Below, piece by piece: positions 11,931 to 23,900 of a stretch of DNA of 47,405 nt. The notes under the pieces were generated by a model. The model searched no databases and was not told the DNA's origin. It was given only the letters and a program-made list of their open reading frames with translations. Every line of letters starts with the position of its first letter. The first letter of the stretch is position 1. The DNA is from Smittium culicis (lineage: Eukaryota; Kickxellomycota; Harpellomycetes; Harpellales; Legeriomycetaceae): the NCBI GenBank assembly GCA_001970855.1, contig LSSN01000960.1, positions 1-47,405 of the forward strand, written 5' to 3'. Both the position numbers and the translations under genes were made by a program.

Positions 11931-12224
11931 TTAATAGTTAATAGTTAATAGTTAATAGTTAATAGTTAATAGTTAATAGTTAATAGTTAATAGTTAATAG
12001 TTAATAGTTAATAGTTAATAGTTAATAGTTAATAGTTAATAGTTAATAGTTAATAGTTAATAGTTAATAGTTAATAGTTAATAGTTAATAGTTAATAGTT
12101 AATAGTTAATAGTTAATAGTTAATAGTTAATAGTTAATAGTTAATAGTTAATAGTTAATAGTTAATAGTTAATAGTTAATAGTTAATAGTTAATAGTTAA
12201 TAGTTAATAGTTAATAGTTAATAG
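11931..12224. repeat. Heptamer satellite (TTAATAG) x42
   Basis: The array is 294 bp of TTAATAG with no mismatch or length variation, exactly 42 units by coordinate count. It starts after TATATAAAT and ends before TGAAAATT. It contains stops in the frames of both strands, so it is non-coding. Confidence 0.97.
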
Positions 12225-12533
12225 TGAAAATTATATATTTATATTTATATTTAAAAAAATTTTCTATACCAGCAAAAATATAAAAAATAGCAGACTTAAA
12301 AGATTTTTAAATGTGCTCTTTGTATCTACTAATTCATTATTATTATATAAATTGTATATTTTATAAAGAATTTTTAACAATTTATACAAATTACTAGTTT
12401 ATGTAATATTTATTTAAACTTAATATTTTTTTATAAATTTTTGAACAGGGATATAAATATATAAAAGTAATTTAAGCCTAAATTCAAAGTTTTTCTTGAT
12501 TTTAATGTCATTATTAATCGTTTAGATCTAATA

Positions 12534-13090
12534 CGTCGCGGATAAAACCGAAGACGATGCAAAAGATATCTTACTTTTGCTAATTATGACATAATTGATT
12601 ATTGGGGCTTTGTCGTCTAGTTTTTTCATTCAATACCTTTTATTTTTGCTATAACCCTACATCATCAAGTTTACTTTACTTTACCTTACCTTACTTATTC
12701 TAATCTGATCATATTTTATTTTAATTTATCTTATATTAGATATGTTTTAATTTTCTAAGTTTACGAAAATACTCTGAGAAGTATCTGAAATTTCATCATT
12801 AAAAAAATTTATAGACACTAAAGAATCTTTAGAAAAATTGAAGCAAGGTTATGGGGGATATAAAGTTCGCCCAATTTTTCTTAAAGTTTGAGTATATATT
12901 TTAAGATATAAAATTTTTTTTCTTACTCTCATATACATATACTCGAATAAATAATCTACACATTTAAAATTAACTTGCAATAAATAGATTATATACACAT
13001 ATAAACTTGATTCAGAACTAACAATAATAAAAAATACTAAAATCTTGCTAGAAAAATAGGTACGTGAACATAATAATACTACTAGAAACA
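12534..13090 (+). repeat. Solo LTR-like repeat, copy B (diverged)
   Basis: This copy is colinear with 10879-11324: CGTCGCGG at the start, AATACCTTT, ATACTCTGAGAA (for ATACTCCGAGAA), GGGATATAAAG at 12855-12865, CCCAATTTTTCTTAAAG, and AGGTACGTG near the end. It is longer through insertions and has lost the terminal TG. Same orientation as copy A. Strong divergence argues for an independent old insertion rather than the second LTR of one young element. Confidence 0.6.
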
Positions 13091-13299
13091 TATGTTATTT
13101 CATTTAGAATTTGATTTGATTGTTTATAAATTAAATAACATGATATATTATTAGAAATAAAAACATATTAAAAAACGACAAGAAAAAAATAAAGTTTTTT
13201 CATAATTATTCTCTCTTAAATAGTAATTAACCAATTTATATTCTTTTTCTTTTTCTTTTTTTAGCTTTAATTTAAATATAATATATTATTATTTATGAA

Positions 13300-16200
13300 G
13301 ATTGCTTCCTTAAATTTCAAATAATTTATCTAATCCTTCGAAATGGCTGATATTGACGATAAATTTTTTTTATTCTTAGTTAGATTCCGATCCTAAAGCG
13401 GAACGCATAACAAATTAGCTTTTTTAGGAATAAAGGCTAGCTTATCGTTGGATACCGAGAGTCCTGTGCTCAGAAAAAACGACCTTTGAATATTAAAAAT
13501 GATAGGCTAGCATAAGAATTGCTGTGACGGATTCAAATCTTATATCGAGGTACTTATGGTTTTCGGGAACTCTTGAATTCAATATTTCTTTGCAGTATAT
13601 ATTTTTATTGCTAGCTGCAGTAAATTCAAAATTGTTTTGAAGACGTCAAAGTCTTTTGTAACAATGTTTATAGTTTGAGGATATCCGCCGGGGAACCACC
13701 CAGATGGTAGATACCCATAGATTCACTATATAATTCCAATCTTAGGTACATATTATACGACAATTTCTTCAAACCTGAGACTCTCCGACTCACACTTTGA
13801 ACTCGAAAATATTCAAAATGAGCCATGACTAAATTTCAATGTTTTGAAATACGTGAAAACAGCGCATAGGATACGTTAAATTGATATCTTTATCACCAAT
13901 ACCTTCTTTTTGAGCTTAATAGAAGCTACAGATTTCATCGCAGCTCCATGTTGCATACCAAGTTACTAACACGAAATAACTTGACAATTTAGATCCTATT
14001 GTACAGTAACTATCAGTATTTTGAAATATATACTTCAGACAAGAACAGCCTAAAGAAAATTTTGCCTGGTTTATAGTTAATGCACTCAACAAACCATCTT
14101 TACTTTTGCCTTTAATACCCATGCGGTTTAATAATCCATTGGATAATTTTATCTATGACCAATCATAACTATCCTTAATTAAAACTGTATGAACGGCAAA
14201 ACATTCAGAATTTTCTGGTATTCTCTAGCTCTGGAATAATCAAAGCTTGTATCAAGAGGTAAAATCTCAAATTTCAACCAAAGATTGCTCATATTTAGGA
14301 TTACTGATATCTCATAAATACATACTAAGTTTTTCAACTCTTTTTTAAAGACCCTTTGCAGGCTTCTAAATTTCTCTCCTAACATAACTAGGATTTCTCT
14401 TCTATAACTCAATACTACTTTCAAAATTTACGCAAAAAAGCATCCAAGAGGTCAGGGATCTGATTTAGAAGAAATTAATCGCCTGATGTAAGAGTATAAA
14501 TTTTCATTTTTTAGACTTTATTTCTACAATATTTTAGCAGGTCTAGCTCTTCTTTGATTAGTACACTCAAGTATCAGTATTCCTTGAATATAGGGAATAC
14601 TCACCTATGTAGTATCAGAATTTTTAGTTACTCAAAAATATTGCAACTGCTAGGGCCCTACACTGCGAGATTCCAAAAAAAAATTCATTATCATTTTCCT
14701 ACTTCTCATAAATCAGCAGATTTTCTGTAATACCCTATTCTGAATCAGCTAGAAATAAAAAATCATCTGCAAACAGAACAGATATTGTAACGCTGTTTCC
14801 TGGAAATAATGCTAAATTTTCATTAACTTTAATTAAGAAATTATTTTTGAAAACATTAAATAAATGCTAGACATAGGGTATCTTTGTCTTAATCCTTTAT
14901 CCACCTTGAATAAAGGTGAAATTAAATTACCTAATTTCACACCCGCTTCTGGTGACTTGCATTAAGCGTCATAAAAATCATATTTTCTCCCTTATATTCC
15001 GCAGTGATGGAGTTTTCGTAAGATAGCTTCTATGGGCACTGTGTCTTAAGCTTTACTAAAATCGATGAAGGCTACAAAATTTCATTTTTGGACACTCGGC
15101 GTCGGCTAAGAATATCGTAAATAGACACAAACTGTGACATGGCTTTTTTACCTCTTCTAAAGCCCACTTGAAGGAAGGAAATCTTCTTCCTTGTCTCAAA
15201 CTGCCTAGTAATTCTACCGATAATGATCCTGCCCAAGATTTTCATCCCAACTGGAATCAAAGCAATGCCTCCATAATTATCAAGAAATTTTAGGTTGCCT
15301 TTCTTTGGGTTAGGTACTATCTCAGTAATATTCCAGGTCTTTCGAATCTTCTCATTCCTCCAGATAGTTTGAAGTAGATTAAGTAAGGATTTATCCATAG
15401 GTGAGACTCGAGAGTAGACGTCATATTTGTTGAATGTCACTTTTTTCCATCACGCTTCTATTCCATCACTGCTTAGAGCCTTATTCAGTGCTAAGCCCAT
15501 CAATACTGTTCTTACCTCGTCCCAGCTGATATCTAAAGAACTACTCTTCCTAGTACCAAGAACCTATATCCATCGATCAAGGTTCCTTGAATTACGATAG
15601 CTATCACTAGAAAGTGCTGTATAAAATTCAAAATACTTTTGCATGACCTTATCTGGTGAGGCTATTAGATTCCCAGCTTCGTCCTGCACTGCAAAGCTTA
15701 TGTTTAAAATGTAAGGGTTTGCTTATTAGTCTTCTAGTTCACTGCCAATTTTCTCAACTATTTTTTCTGGCTTTTATTTTTGCACCTTTATCAAGGAAAT
15801 TAACCCATATGTCGCGGTTGAAATTTCGAATCAATTCCTTGACCTCTTTCCTTTTCTTAGAAAAATCTAGATAAAATATCATAATATTTTTGGAGGGATT
15901 CTTGTTAACAGTGACTTTTTGGGATTCCGCTTCATCTAGATATTTCGCCGTGATCTTCTGAGTTGAAGCGGTAAGGTAAAAACTATTTAATTAACGGTTT
16001 TACGACTTGTATAATGTCAAACCAACCGCAATCCTCTTGAAAACTCTACAAATGTTGCAGTAATCTCATAAGTTTCCATTTAGAGGCATATTTAATGTTT
16101 AATAGAAGAGACCAACTATTATGGCAGAAAATTTCCTTTTTCATGCTATCTAGCCTGTCAGGAAATAGAAATCCCTTAAGAAAGCAGTAATAATGTTTTT

Positions 16201-17180
16201 ATTAGCTTGATTCATACATTTAGCAAGCATCCATTAGTTTGATTAGGGTCGGATTTATTTTAGTTTCAATTATATCTTTCATTTCTAATAAGCACCTTCA
16301 CAGCCTCATTGTCAATTTTACGATCAATTCTTATATAATTTTTGTCCTCATTTTCAAAAACGGATTAGTAAGTCATTAGAAATCCGCCACATTTTAAATT
16401 GTATTATGAGTGTTCAGATACAAGCTGAGAGCATTATTTTACATGTTAAAGTTGCCAGAAATAATTCAGGGCTTTTCAAGGTTGTCAAAGTTACAGGTTG
16501 AAAAATTTCTAAGAGTTTCCCCTTAGTAGAAACACTCTAAACTGTGGAGTTTGCGGAAGATAAAATGAAACAAACTTAATACTCATTCCATTTAGTTATG
16601 AATGAGTAATATTAGCTTTCACTCAATTCCTGGTACTCTTGGAGTAACATAACTCTTAGAAATACTTAGTAACACTATATTATTGGACCGTTCTATTAAA
16701 AAATCATGGAAAAACTCAAATACTAGAATGTATAATGCTCATATCTTTCATTTCTTAGAGCTTCCTGAATAATTAAAATATTTGGGTGGATCCATCATTG
16801 CATTTTTTTGTTTTGAGGCGTTGATCTTTGAAGTCATTGATGCTAGGGTGAAATTGCAATCCGAAGGTCCGAAATAACCTTCCACATTTTAGGGTATCAT
16901 ATAAAATAAATAAATAAATAAATTTATTGTTCAACAATACTGTAACTGCACTCATCTCGAATATAAGATTAATCAGTACCAACACTATGGTGAATCCTGA
17001 AACTCGCAGGGGCTTCACTATTGCATCCATAATATACTCCAGTATTTTTTGAAAAGTGTATCTTAGTCCCAAAATACCCCGTAATTCGAATCGTCTCATG
17101 GTCGGAAAGACATTGGAAGTATTACACTTGTCGATCGCCCCACAATAACTTAAACTATGAGGATCGCTACTAATCATTTT
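13300..17180 (-). mobile_element. Decayed LINE on the minus strand
   Basis: Reading leftward, one frame from about 15710 to 15075 runs with only two stops (TAG 15564-15566, TGA 15450-15452). It starts NISFAVQDEAGNLIASPDK, passes LDISWDEVRTVLMGLALNKA and reaches EIVPNPKKGNLKFLDNYGG, LIPVGMKILGRIIIGRI and FLQVGFRRGKKAMSQFVSIY, a LINE reverse transcriptase. After a one-base shift at about 15072, motif A reads AFIDFSKA, stop, DTVP (about 15035-15070). The catalytic box survives as VTISVLFADDFLFLA, with FADD at 14762-14773. Downstream to about 13300 and upstream to about 17180 the frames are too broken to assign. It belongs to the same general RT type as the LINE at 34240-35934 but is far older. 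Confidence 0.75.
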
Positions 17181-17199
17181 TTAGGTCTTGACCCTCTTA

Positions 17200-20100
17200 T
17201 TCGTCATTAAGTTGAGATTCCTCTTCTTAAAAAGCTCAACGTTATGCTAAATGTATACGAAGGGGCTCGCTCTCATTCTATTCGCTACTCCTTTTACTAC
17301 ACTTTCAGAAGCCTCCTCTGCGTGCTCTGTATAGTATTCGGTGCTTTTTTTCGGAAATTGATGATCTAAATTTTAATCACGACTGATACATCATGCTTAG
17401 AGAGCTTATGTCTGGCTCCGCCTCTACTTCAGTCCCGATTTTCCTCATTCTACCCGAAATCACAAAATAACTACCTTAAATTCTGATGGCTGTCGGATGT
17501 GATGATCTTCTCCTTGTAGGTTTTTGCCGCTCTAGACGACATTGAGCAACCCTATTCACGAATTTTCCCGTAAATTGAATGTCAGAATACTGCCCTAATC
17601 GCCAAAGCAGACGTGAACTCAGTCTATGTCAATGTGATTGTTGTGGAGCTGCCACAATTAAAGCGGGTTCTTGATCCTAAATAGGATACCCACTCCCTAA
17701 GTCATTATGTAAGAATAGCGATCCAGGACAGAAAGTTTCACTCCTGGAAAGAGGGTTCCCAATTAAAGCAAATTGAGACTTATCGATCATGCTGAGTCCC
17801 TTGTTTCATTACTAGTCGTAATAATTAAGCCCTACATGCCGCTCTCTTCGGACCTTCCTAAGAGAGATATTAGAAAGTAAACCCTCATCGTTTTATTGTA
17901 TTAAATTTATGCTGAATTCATGCGATTCTCATTAAAATATAGTCCTTAACAACCTCTTTTATGAAATCACATCCAGTTGGAATTTATAACTATCCTCTCG
18001 ACACATAAAGACCAAGTTATTGAGAGAAGACCTAGAAATGCATATCTGTACAGCCACTAGAGGCTATTAACAACCATCTGCGGCTGTTACACTTTCGCGT
18101 AAGAGAGTCTTAGTGGATGACCAAAAAGACCTCCAGTTGAAGGATGATGCACAGTGTTACGAAACAGGTTGGCCTAACTGAAGAAGATAAACTGGGTGCA
18201 AAATATTGTTCTTTTGAGATAAAGAATTCCATTCGGTAGGCCTTTATCTGATACGTCCCCGAAAAGTGTCTATTCTGTTTCATCCTCACTGGAGCACAAT
18301 TCAATATATAAAAAAGTGTAAAATAAACCTGTAAGCCTACCAGACCATGACAGACGAAAAACTATCCACGTTTCGGCCGTAGAATTAGATGAACTTAGGT
18401 ATCGAGATACAGTCTTCTATTTCAATCTCATTGTAGTCCCAATTAAGAAATTGGTACTCAGACCAGTTCTGTACCAGAAGTGATTGAATAAAAATGCCTA
18501 GCCAAAGATAGTCATAATGGTGGGGCTAAATTGGATATTCAGCATGGCTTGTCACAAAGAATATATATCATCTTTTTTACTGGAATATGCGTTTATTTAT
18601 ATCATGATAAAAATAACTAACGATAAAATCTCAGGTTATTATGGATCTGTAAATATTAAATTCTCTGTGAATTGCAGATTTAACTGCTATTAAGCCCAAT
18701 TTTTTGACATGACCCCTAAGACCAAAATTGATACAGGATCATCAATAAAGAATGCGAGTATTTGATTAGCTCGAAGATTTATTGATTTTATAAGTATTCA
18801 AGTGTGTACGAATCCAGAAAAAACTTAATTTTCTGCAAGCTTAACAATATAAGATGCAAGATCAAAGAGAAATTATCTATTACCACACTCAAATCAAGAA
18901 ATCGCACATTTTATATTGAAAATAAACACACGGTATATGGAACTAAGACTTTCCCTATCAAATATTAGAGACCTGCTCTACAAGCCATCAAAATTTTTTG
19001 AAAGGGACATGCAACCTTTAGGGGCTTAACGAGATTTATAAGACGTGAAATAGCGAACTTATCGAGTAAAATATATGAACTATAAACAATAAGGCTCCTA
19101 TTTTCAACAAAAATTGTTCTTTCTTCGTTAAAATCTTTGAGTACTGTAATGGCACTGACTGAACCTGCAATCTACAATTTGAAATTTTGGAAAGAAAATC
19201 ATAACAGATGATTTATACAGCCATTCACACCAGATATTATTGTTTTTACATACTCCAGATAAAGGTATTGGATTTATTAGTGAGATCAATATTACAAAAA
19301 GTAATATGAAGACTCTAGGATTGCATCAAATCACATCAAGCTCAAAGAGATACTATAATACTTTATCTGTTTCTAACTAATACTTTATATTGGTCAGCGC
19401 TTAAACTCTCAGATAATATGATGCCGCTTTCATATTTTTGGATATATGCTGGCACTACTTCAACAAAATTATTAAAAAATTTTGATCAGATATAGTAACA
19501 ATTTCTCAAATCCAAAACGCCCACTCAGTTAACATACGTTTCTTCCAGTATTTAACTCTTTCTGCGCCTCGAAATGGCTTTAAGCACAAACTGGATAGTC
19601 AATATCAGACTCAAAATTTGACACACTGAGCTCGCTCGATCTTAATTATGTGAACACATATTCTTCCTTGTTTAAAAATTGTTTAAAGGTATATTACAGC
19701 TTGTTTCCAGAAGCAAGGTTATAGTAGTGAGATCTCTGGATTTCAATTTTAAATAATGAAGGAATCCATATTAGCGACTTTGATGGAGCTTTGTATTGCA
19801 AATATTATTAAATTTCAGACGGAACAGACAATAAATAATTTTCATAACACTGCTATGGAATTCAGAAATCTGGTTTCCTTACCACTTCAATTTATCGATC
19901 GATCAGTCGCTTCTTCTAAGGTGACTATGGTAATATTTGATCCCAAAAGCGAATAATATTCACTTTTGAGAAAAAAATATATATTTGATGGTTTGGAGGA
20001 TCAGTGGTGTGCCTCCCTTCCAAAAAAAAAACAAGGTTTTTATAGTCTTGCAATTGGAATTTTTTGATTCCAATAAATGATTTAGAGAACTTAAATCTAG

Positions 20101-20780
20101 ATATTATATTGTGCTAAAAAATTTTTAGCTTGGAGAATCAAAATAATACAGCACTGGTAATATCTGCACCGCAAGTAGTAAATAACCTAGCCTAAATATT
20201 CCACAAGAAAATTTTGAAATTATACACACTAAAATCTTGCAAGACATTCTATTAATGATAATTGATAATACATAAAAACTTGATAAAATTCAGATTCCTA
20301 TGAAATTCTATGATAATCTCGACGATGTATCAACTACTTCTTTTATTGTTCCTCGATTGACATCACATCAGAGGTAAATAGGATTCGAGACTACGGAAAA
20401 ACAGATTAGATATCAGACAAGAATCTAATATCAAAATTGTGAATGATAATTTCTACTACACTGTTCCTACGCGCATCAGGATACACTTCATAGGAAATAC
20501 CAAATAGTTCTTCACCAAGGAAGTTTTGAATTTGTCATTATTTTTTCTTAAGAAGTCTCAAGTGCGCCCGATCATGTATCCATTCCAGATCATTAGACAT
20601 ACTGATAGAATATTATGCTCAACGTATGTATATGTGATTTGTAAACTGTGAATAGCTCAGGTTTCCATCCCGTCACCAAATGTAAAAAATGACTCTATTA
20701 AAGGTCAGTAGATAACTAAGATATCTGTAAGATTATGAAAAGTCTCTCGAATTGGAATATATAATTAGATACATCCACCA
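17200..20780 (+). mobile_element. Decayed DIRS-like (tyrosine-recombinase) retrotransposon relic
   Basis: Plus-strand fragments fit the DIRS-type pol order. An RT box, LEDLLIL, is at about 18770-18793 (family YLDDLLI). Then come NPEKT (18811-18825), KINTRYMELRLSLSNIRDLL (about 18919-18980), and GLTRFIRREIANLSSKIYEL (19023-19082), where the family has a LxxFIGK-type segment. LTEPAIYNLKFWKENHNR (about 19150-19210) leads to IVFTYS, where RNase H normally has TDAS. Further on are ISDSKFDTL and SSKVTMVIFDP (19908-19940). The order and wording match DIRS/PAT-like elements, but stops and frameshifts are frequent. A tyrosine recombinase should lie at 20000-20750 but could not be shown. Edges are approximate. 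A Ty3-type element is the main alternative. Confidence 0.5.
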
Positions 20781-20785
20781 GTTGT

Positions 20786-20960
20786 CTTTTTTTTTTACGA
20801 GAAATTTATTTAAAACAATATACAAATGTATTAAAGACTATTGTAAAGTATTAAAAAAAAATTTTTTATGCAAAAAATTCTATCCAATTCCTCTCTGCCG
20901 CTCTAGCAGCTCTATACCCAATGTGCATAGATTCAAAGATGGCCATACTACAAAAAATGC
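20786..20960 (-). mobile_element. LINE 3'-end fragment (same family as 33908-34172)
   Basis: On the reverse strand this matches the tail of the younger LINE family: GGTATAGAGCTGCTAGAGCGG, then an AT-rich 3' UTR with a run of T's, ending in a poly-A (seen as poly-T at about 20788-20797). It is a 5'-truncated copy carrying only the end of the ORF and the 3' UTR, diverged from the copies at 33908 and 35690. Confidence 0.65.
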
Positions 20961-23900
20961 AAAAAGCATTTTAATTTTCGCTTATGATTTCTGATTTTAC
21001 GAAAAATTTTCACTTTCCAAAGTTTTCCTGTTCTAAAAATTATATTCTTGTTACTTTTTTTATTAGCTTTTTGTATAATTATAAAAATAATTAATATATT
21101 TGTTGAGAAAAAAAAATCTTCCTGAAAAACATAAATTATTTAATCTTTATTTAATTAATTATATTGGAATCTGAAAACCACGCGATTAAGATTTTTAATA
21201 CTATCACAGATACAAGTGTTCGTGACTTTATACATTTTTTACTGCCAGTTATAGGCTAATAAAATACAAAATAAACATTGAAATAATAACGAACGAAAAA
21301 TCTATAAGATTTATTAAATATAATATCTCATTTTGATAAAATTCTATCATTTTTTTAACAATCAATATTTATACACTTCATAAGAGTCTTTATAAGAAGC
21401 ACAATCACTTTTTTCGTATTTGATATAAAACTACATGTAAATTTACGTAATATAGTTTTTACAAGGCGAATTATTAATTATGCCAGGTTACGACAGTTTA
21501 GCGTATACATATCATTAGTTTGCGTCTGTATCGAAAATAACTGGTGTACATTAATAAATGGTTTTTATCTTATTTGTCTTTAAGAAACCAAGATATGCGA
21601 CTTTTGAACTCTTGGAAAAAAGCGGATTATATATCAAAAAAATTTAAATCAAATGTATCAATAAAATTCGGAACTGATGGTGTTTATGATGTCAATCCAT
21701 ATCATGTATTTGCTAATTAAATACTTTTGGAAATTTTTTTCCGCCATAAAAATATCACAATACACCCAAAAGGCTTAAAAAAACTCAATTAAATCCTATT
21801 ATTCGAAACTCCGTAAATCAAAATAGAAGATAAATCAATATAAATTGATACCGCTCTCTATTATATATTTCACTTTACAAATTGATTGTTCGTTCCATGA
21901 CTAGTATATTATTTTTCTACAAAGTATAATTATTTCTTTTAAGAATGTTATGGTTAAAAATTTCACGGTGCTAAAATAAATTGTACAAATTACAAAATTT
22001 TATCAGAAATATGAAAATAAAAGATAATAGAATAAAAAATATCTAGAAAGAAATAAATATTTGACGCAGCTCGTAAAAAAGCTGCTAATTTATATAGATA
22101 AATTAAAATATTAGTTAAAATACTACGTACCTAAAAGAATTCTAGCCAATCCACCAACAAGTATAGTATTCTCAAATATTTATTCAATTAAATTTATTAC
22201 ATGAAGTAGCAGAGATTCGTGATTAGAGAGCAATTAGAATTGATAAATATGAAATTAATATGAGAATTAGCATTTTGAGATAAAATATAATCTTGAATTC
22301 AAAATTATTAATAAAACACAAGCGCTTATCATAAGGTACGAAACATCTATTTGAATATTTCCCGATTTCAGAAAAAAGACCAAGATAAATCTAAATGCTA
22401 AAATCCAAGTTTGTGGACATTATCACAGTTAATATTGAACGAATCGGGGTTTTCCGATATGTGATGGTCTCCTTCTGAATCTTATGCCATCCTAACCGCT
22501 ATTCCTTTCCTTAACTGATACCATTCAATGATGTTACAGGTGAGCGAGAAAAAGTAAAATAGTATATTCGGTAAAGTAAAAAAAAAGTCTATTAAACGTG
22601 AAAGCTATTTCACTTTTTGTAAGATATAAGGATGTTAATATGTAATATACCAATATGTAATTATTTACCATACAGTGCATAGGATCTGAAATTCAAATGT
22701 TTTTATGAAGTAACATTTTGTAAGGCAAATGAATCTAACGCACTTCATATAACGAATAAAGCTGTATATTTGGAATTCAAAAAGAAAATCCCCTTAATAT
22801 TAGCAAATAGCTCTTCATAATTACAGTCGTTTTAGAGACGGGTCGGCATTTGATAATAATGGGAGTAGCAGGTGGTATATTTATGGACAGACTAATGTAT
22901 TGCAGCTGAAATGAAATTTTCTGATTAAGGTTCAAAGTATCGCAATTACTGTAATATGAAACAATTAAATAGCTGATATAAATCAAAGCTAGAAAAAAAA
23001 TGAATCCTCTAGGCAAGTAAAATCATAAGTTATAATGGAAAGGTCAAGATAATTACTTTATGAAAATTGAAATAGAATATAGATATAAACTCACAAGACT
23101 AAACAAGACGAATTTATCGATTGTGTAAATAAAGTTCAGCTCCATGATTCCGAAAATTTTCATCATAGATGTATTATGATTTTGCCATTCAAAAGATAGT
23201 TATACTTTTTATAGCTAGAAATCGATAACTTGAAAATTTTTAGTAGCTGATTTAGGAGATATCTCTCAGTGGACTTGAAGAGTGCTCAAAATGAAGTATA
23301 TTGTAATCATCTGAATTATTTTTAATTTAGAGATTGTAATTATAGTTATTTGAATGAACAAATTTCGTATTAGCTTTTGAAAATTCTACATCTAGAGATA
23401 ATTCATTCAAATCGAATATCAAAGATTGCAGTAGCCCATTAACAATATTGAGTTATATATCGCACAATTCTAATATATCTGAAAACTTTTTAAAGACAAG
23501 AACAAAGTAGCAAAACTCTGAAAAGCTTTAAAATGCAATATTTCTGAGTCTTAGGCCTACTTGCAGTGCTGAGCCTAAGACTAAAGCTTTAATCTTAGTT
23601 TTCGTTAATTTTTTGATTCAAAGTACATATACAGTTCACATTTGCGCAAAATAACTCAGTTTCTAGCGAGTACACATGTTTCCCGATATAGTCTTCATAC
23701 CCAGAAGATAATTCTTCCTTGTAGCTTTCAAATTATGAAACACTTTTGATCGCAATTTTGAGCAAGTATACGCTGAAAGGTTAAGATATGGAGACTATTA
23801 CTTCTGATGAGTGATATAGTAGATACTGGCCATATGAAAATAAACTCTTCGCTTCTAAGAAAACAGACTTGAAGTTGATTTGAGTTTTAGAGTTAAAAAA

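Noticed and set aside
11931..12224. TTAATAG array as an internal telomere-like tract
   Set aside because: The unit lacks the G-run of telomere repeats and does not match known fungal telomere units.
15808..15830. ATATGTCGCGGTTGAAA resembles the start of the LTR-like repeats
   Set aside because: Similarity stops after about 17 bases, and the site lies within the readable frame of the minus-strand LINE, so it is coincidence.
22810..22990. RNase H-like DGSAFDNNG on the plus strand
   Set aside because: The motif is short, followed by stops, and has no supporting RT or second catalytic block nearby.
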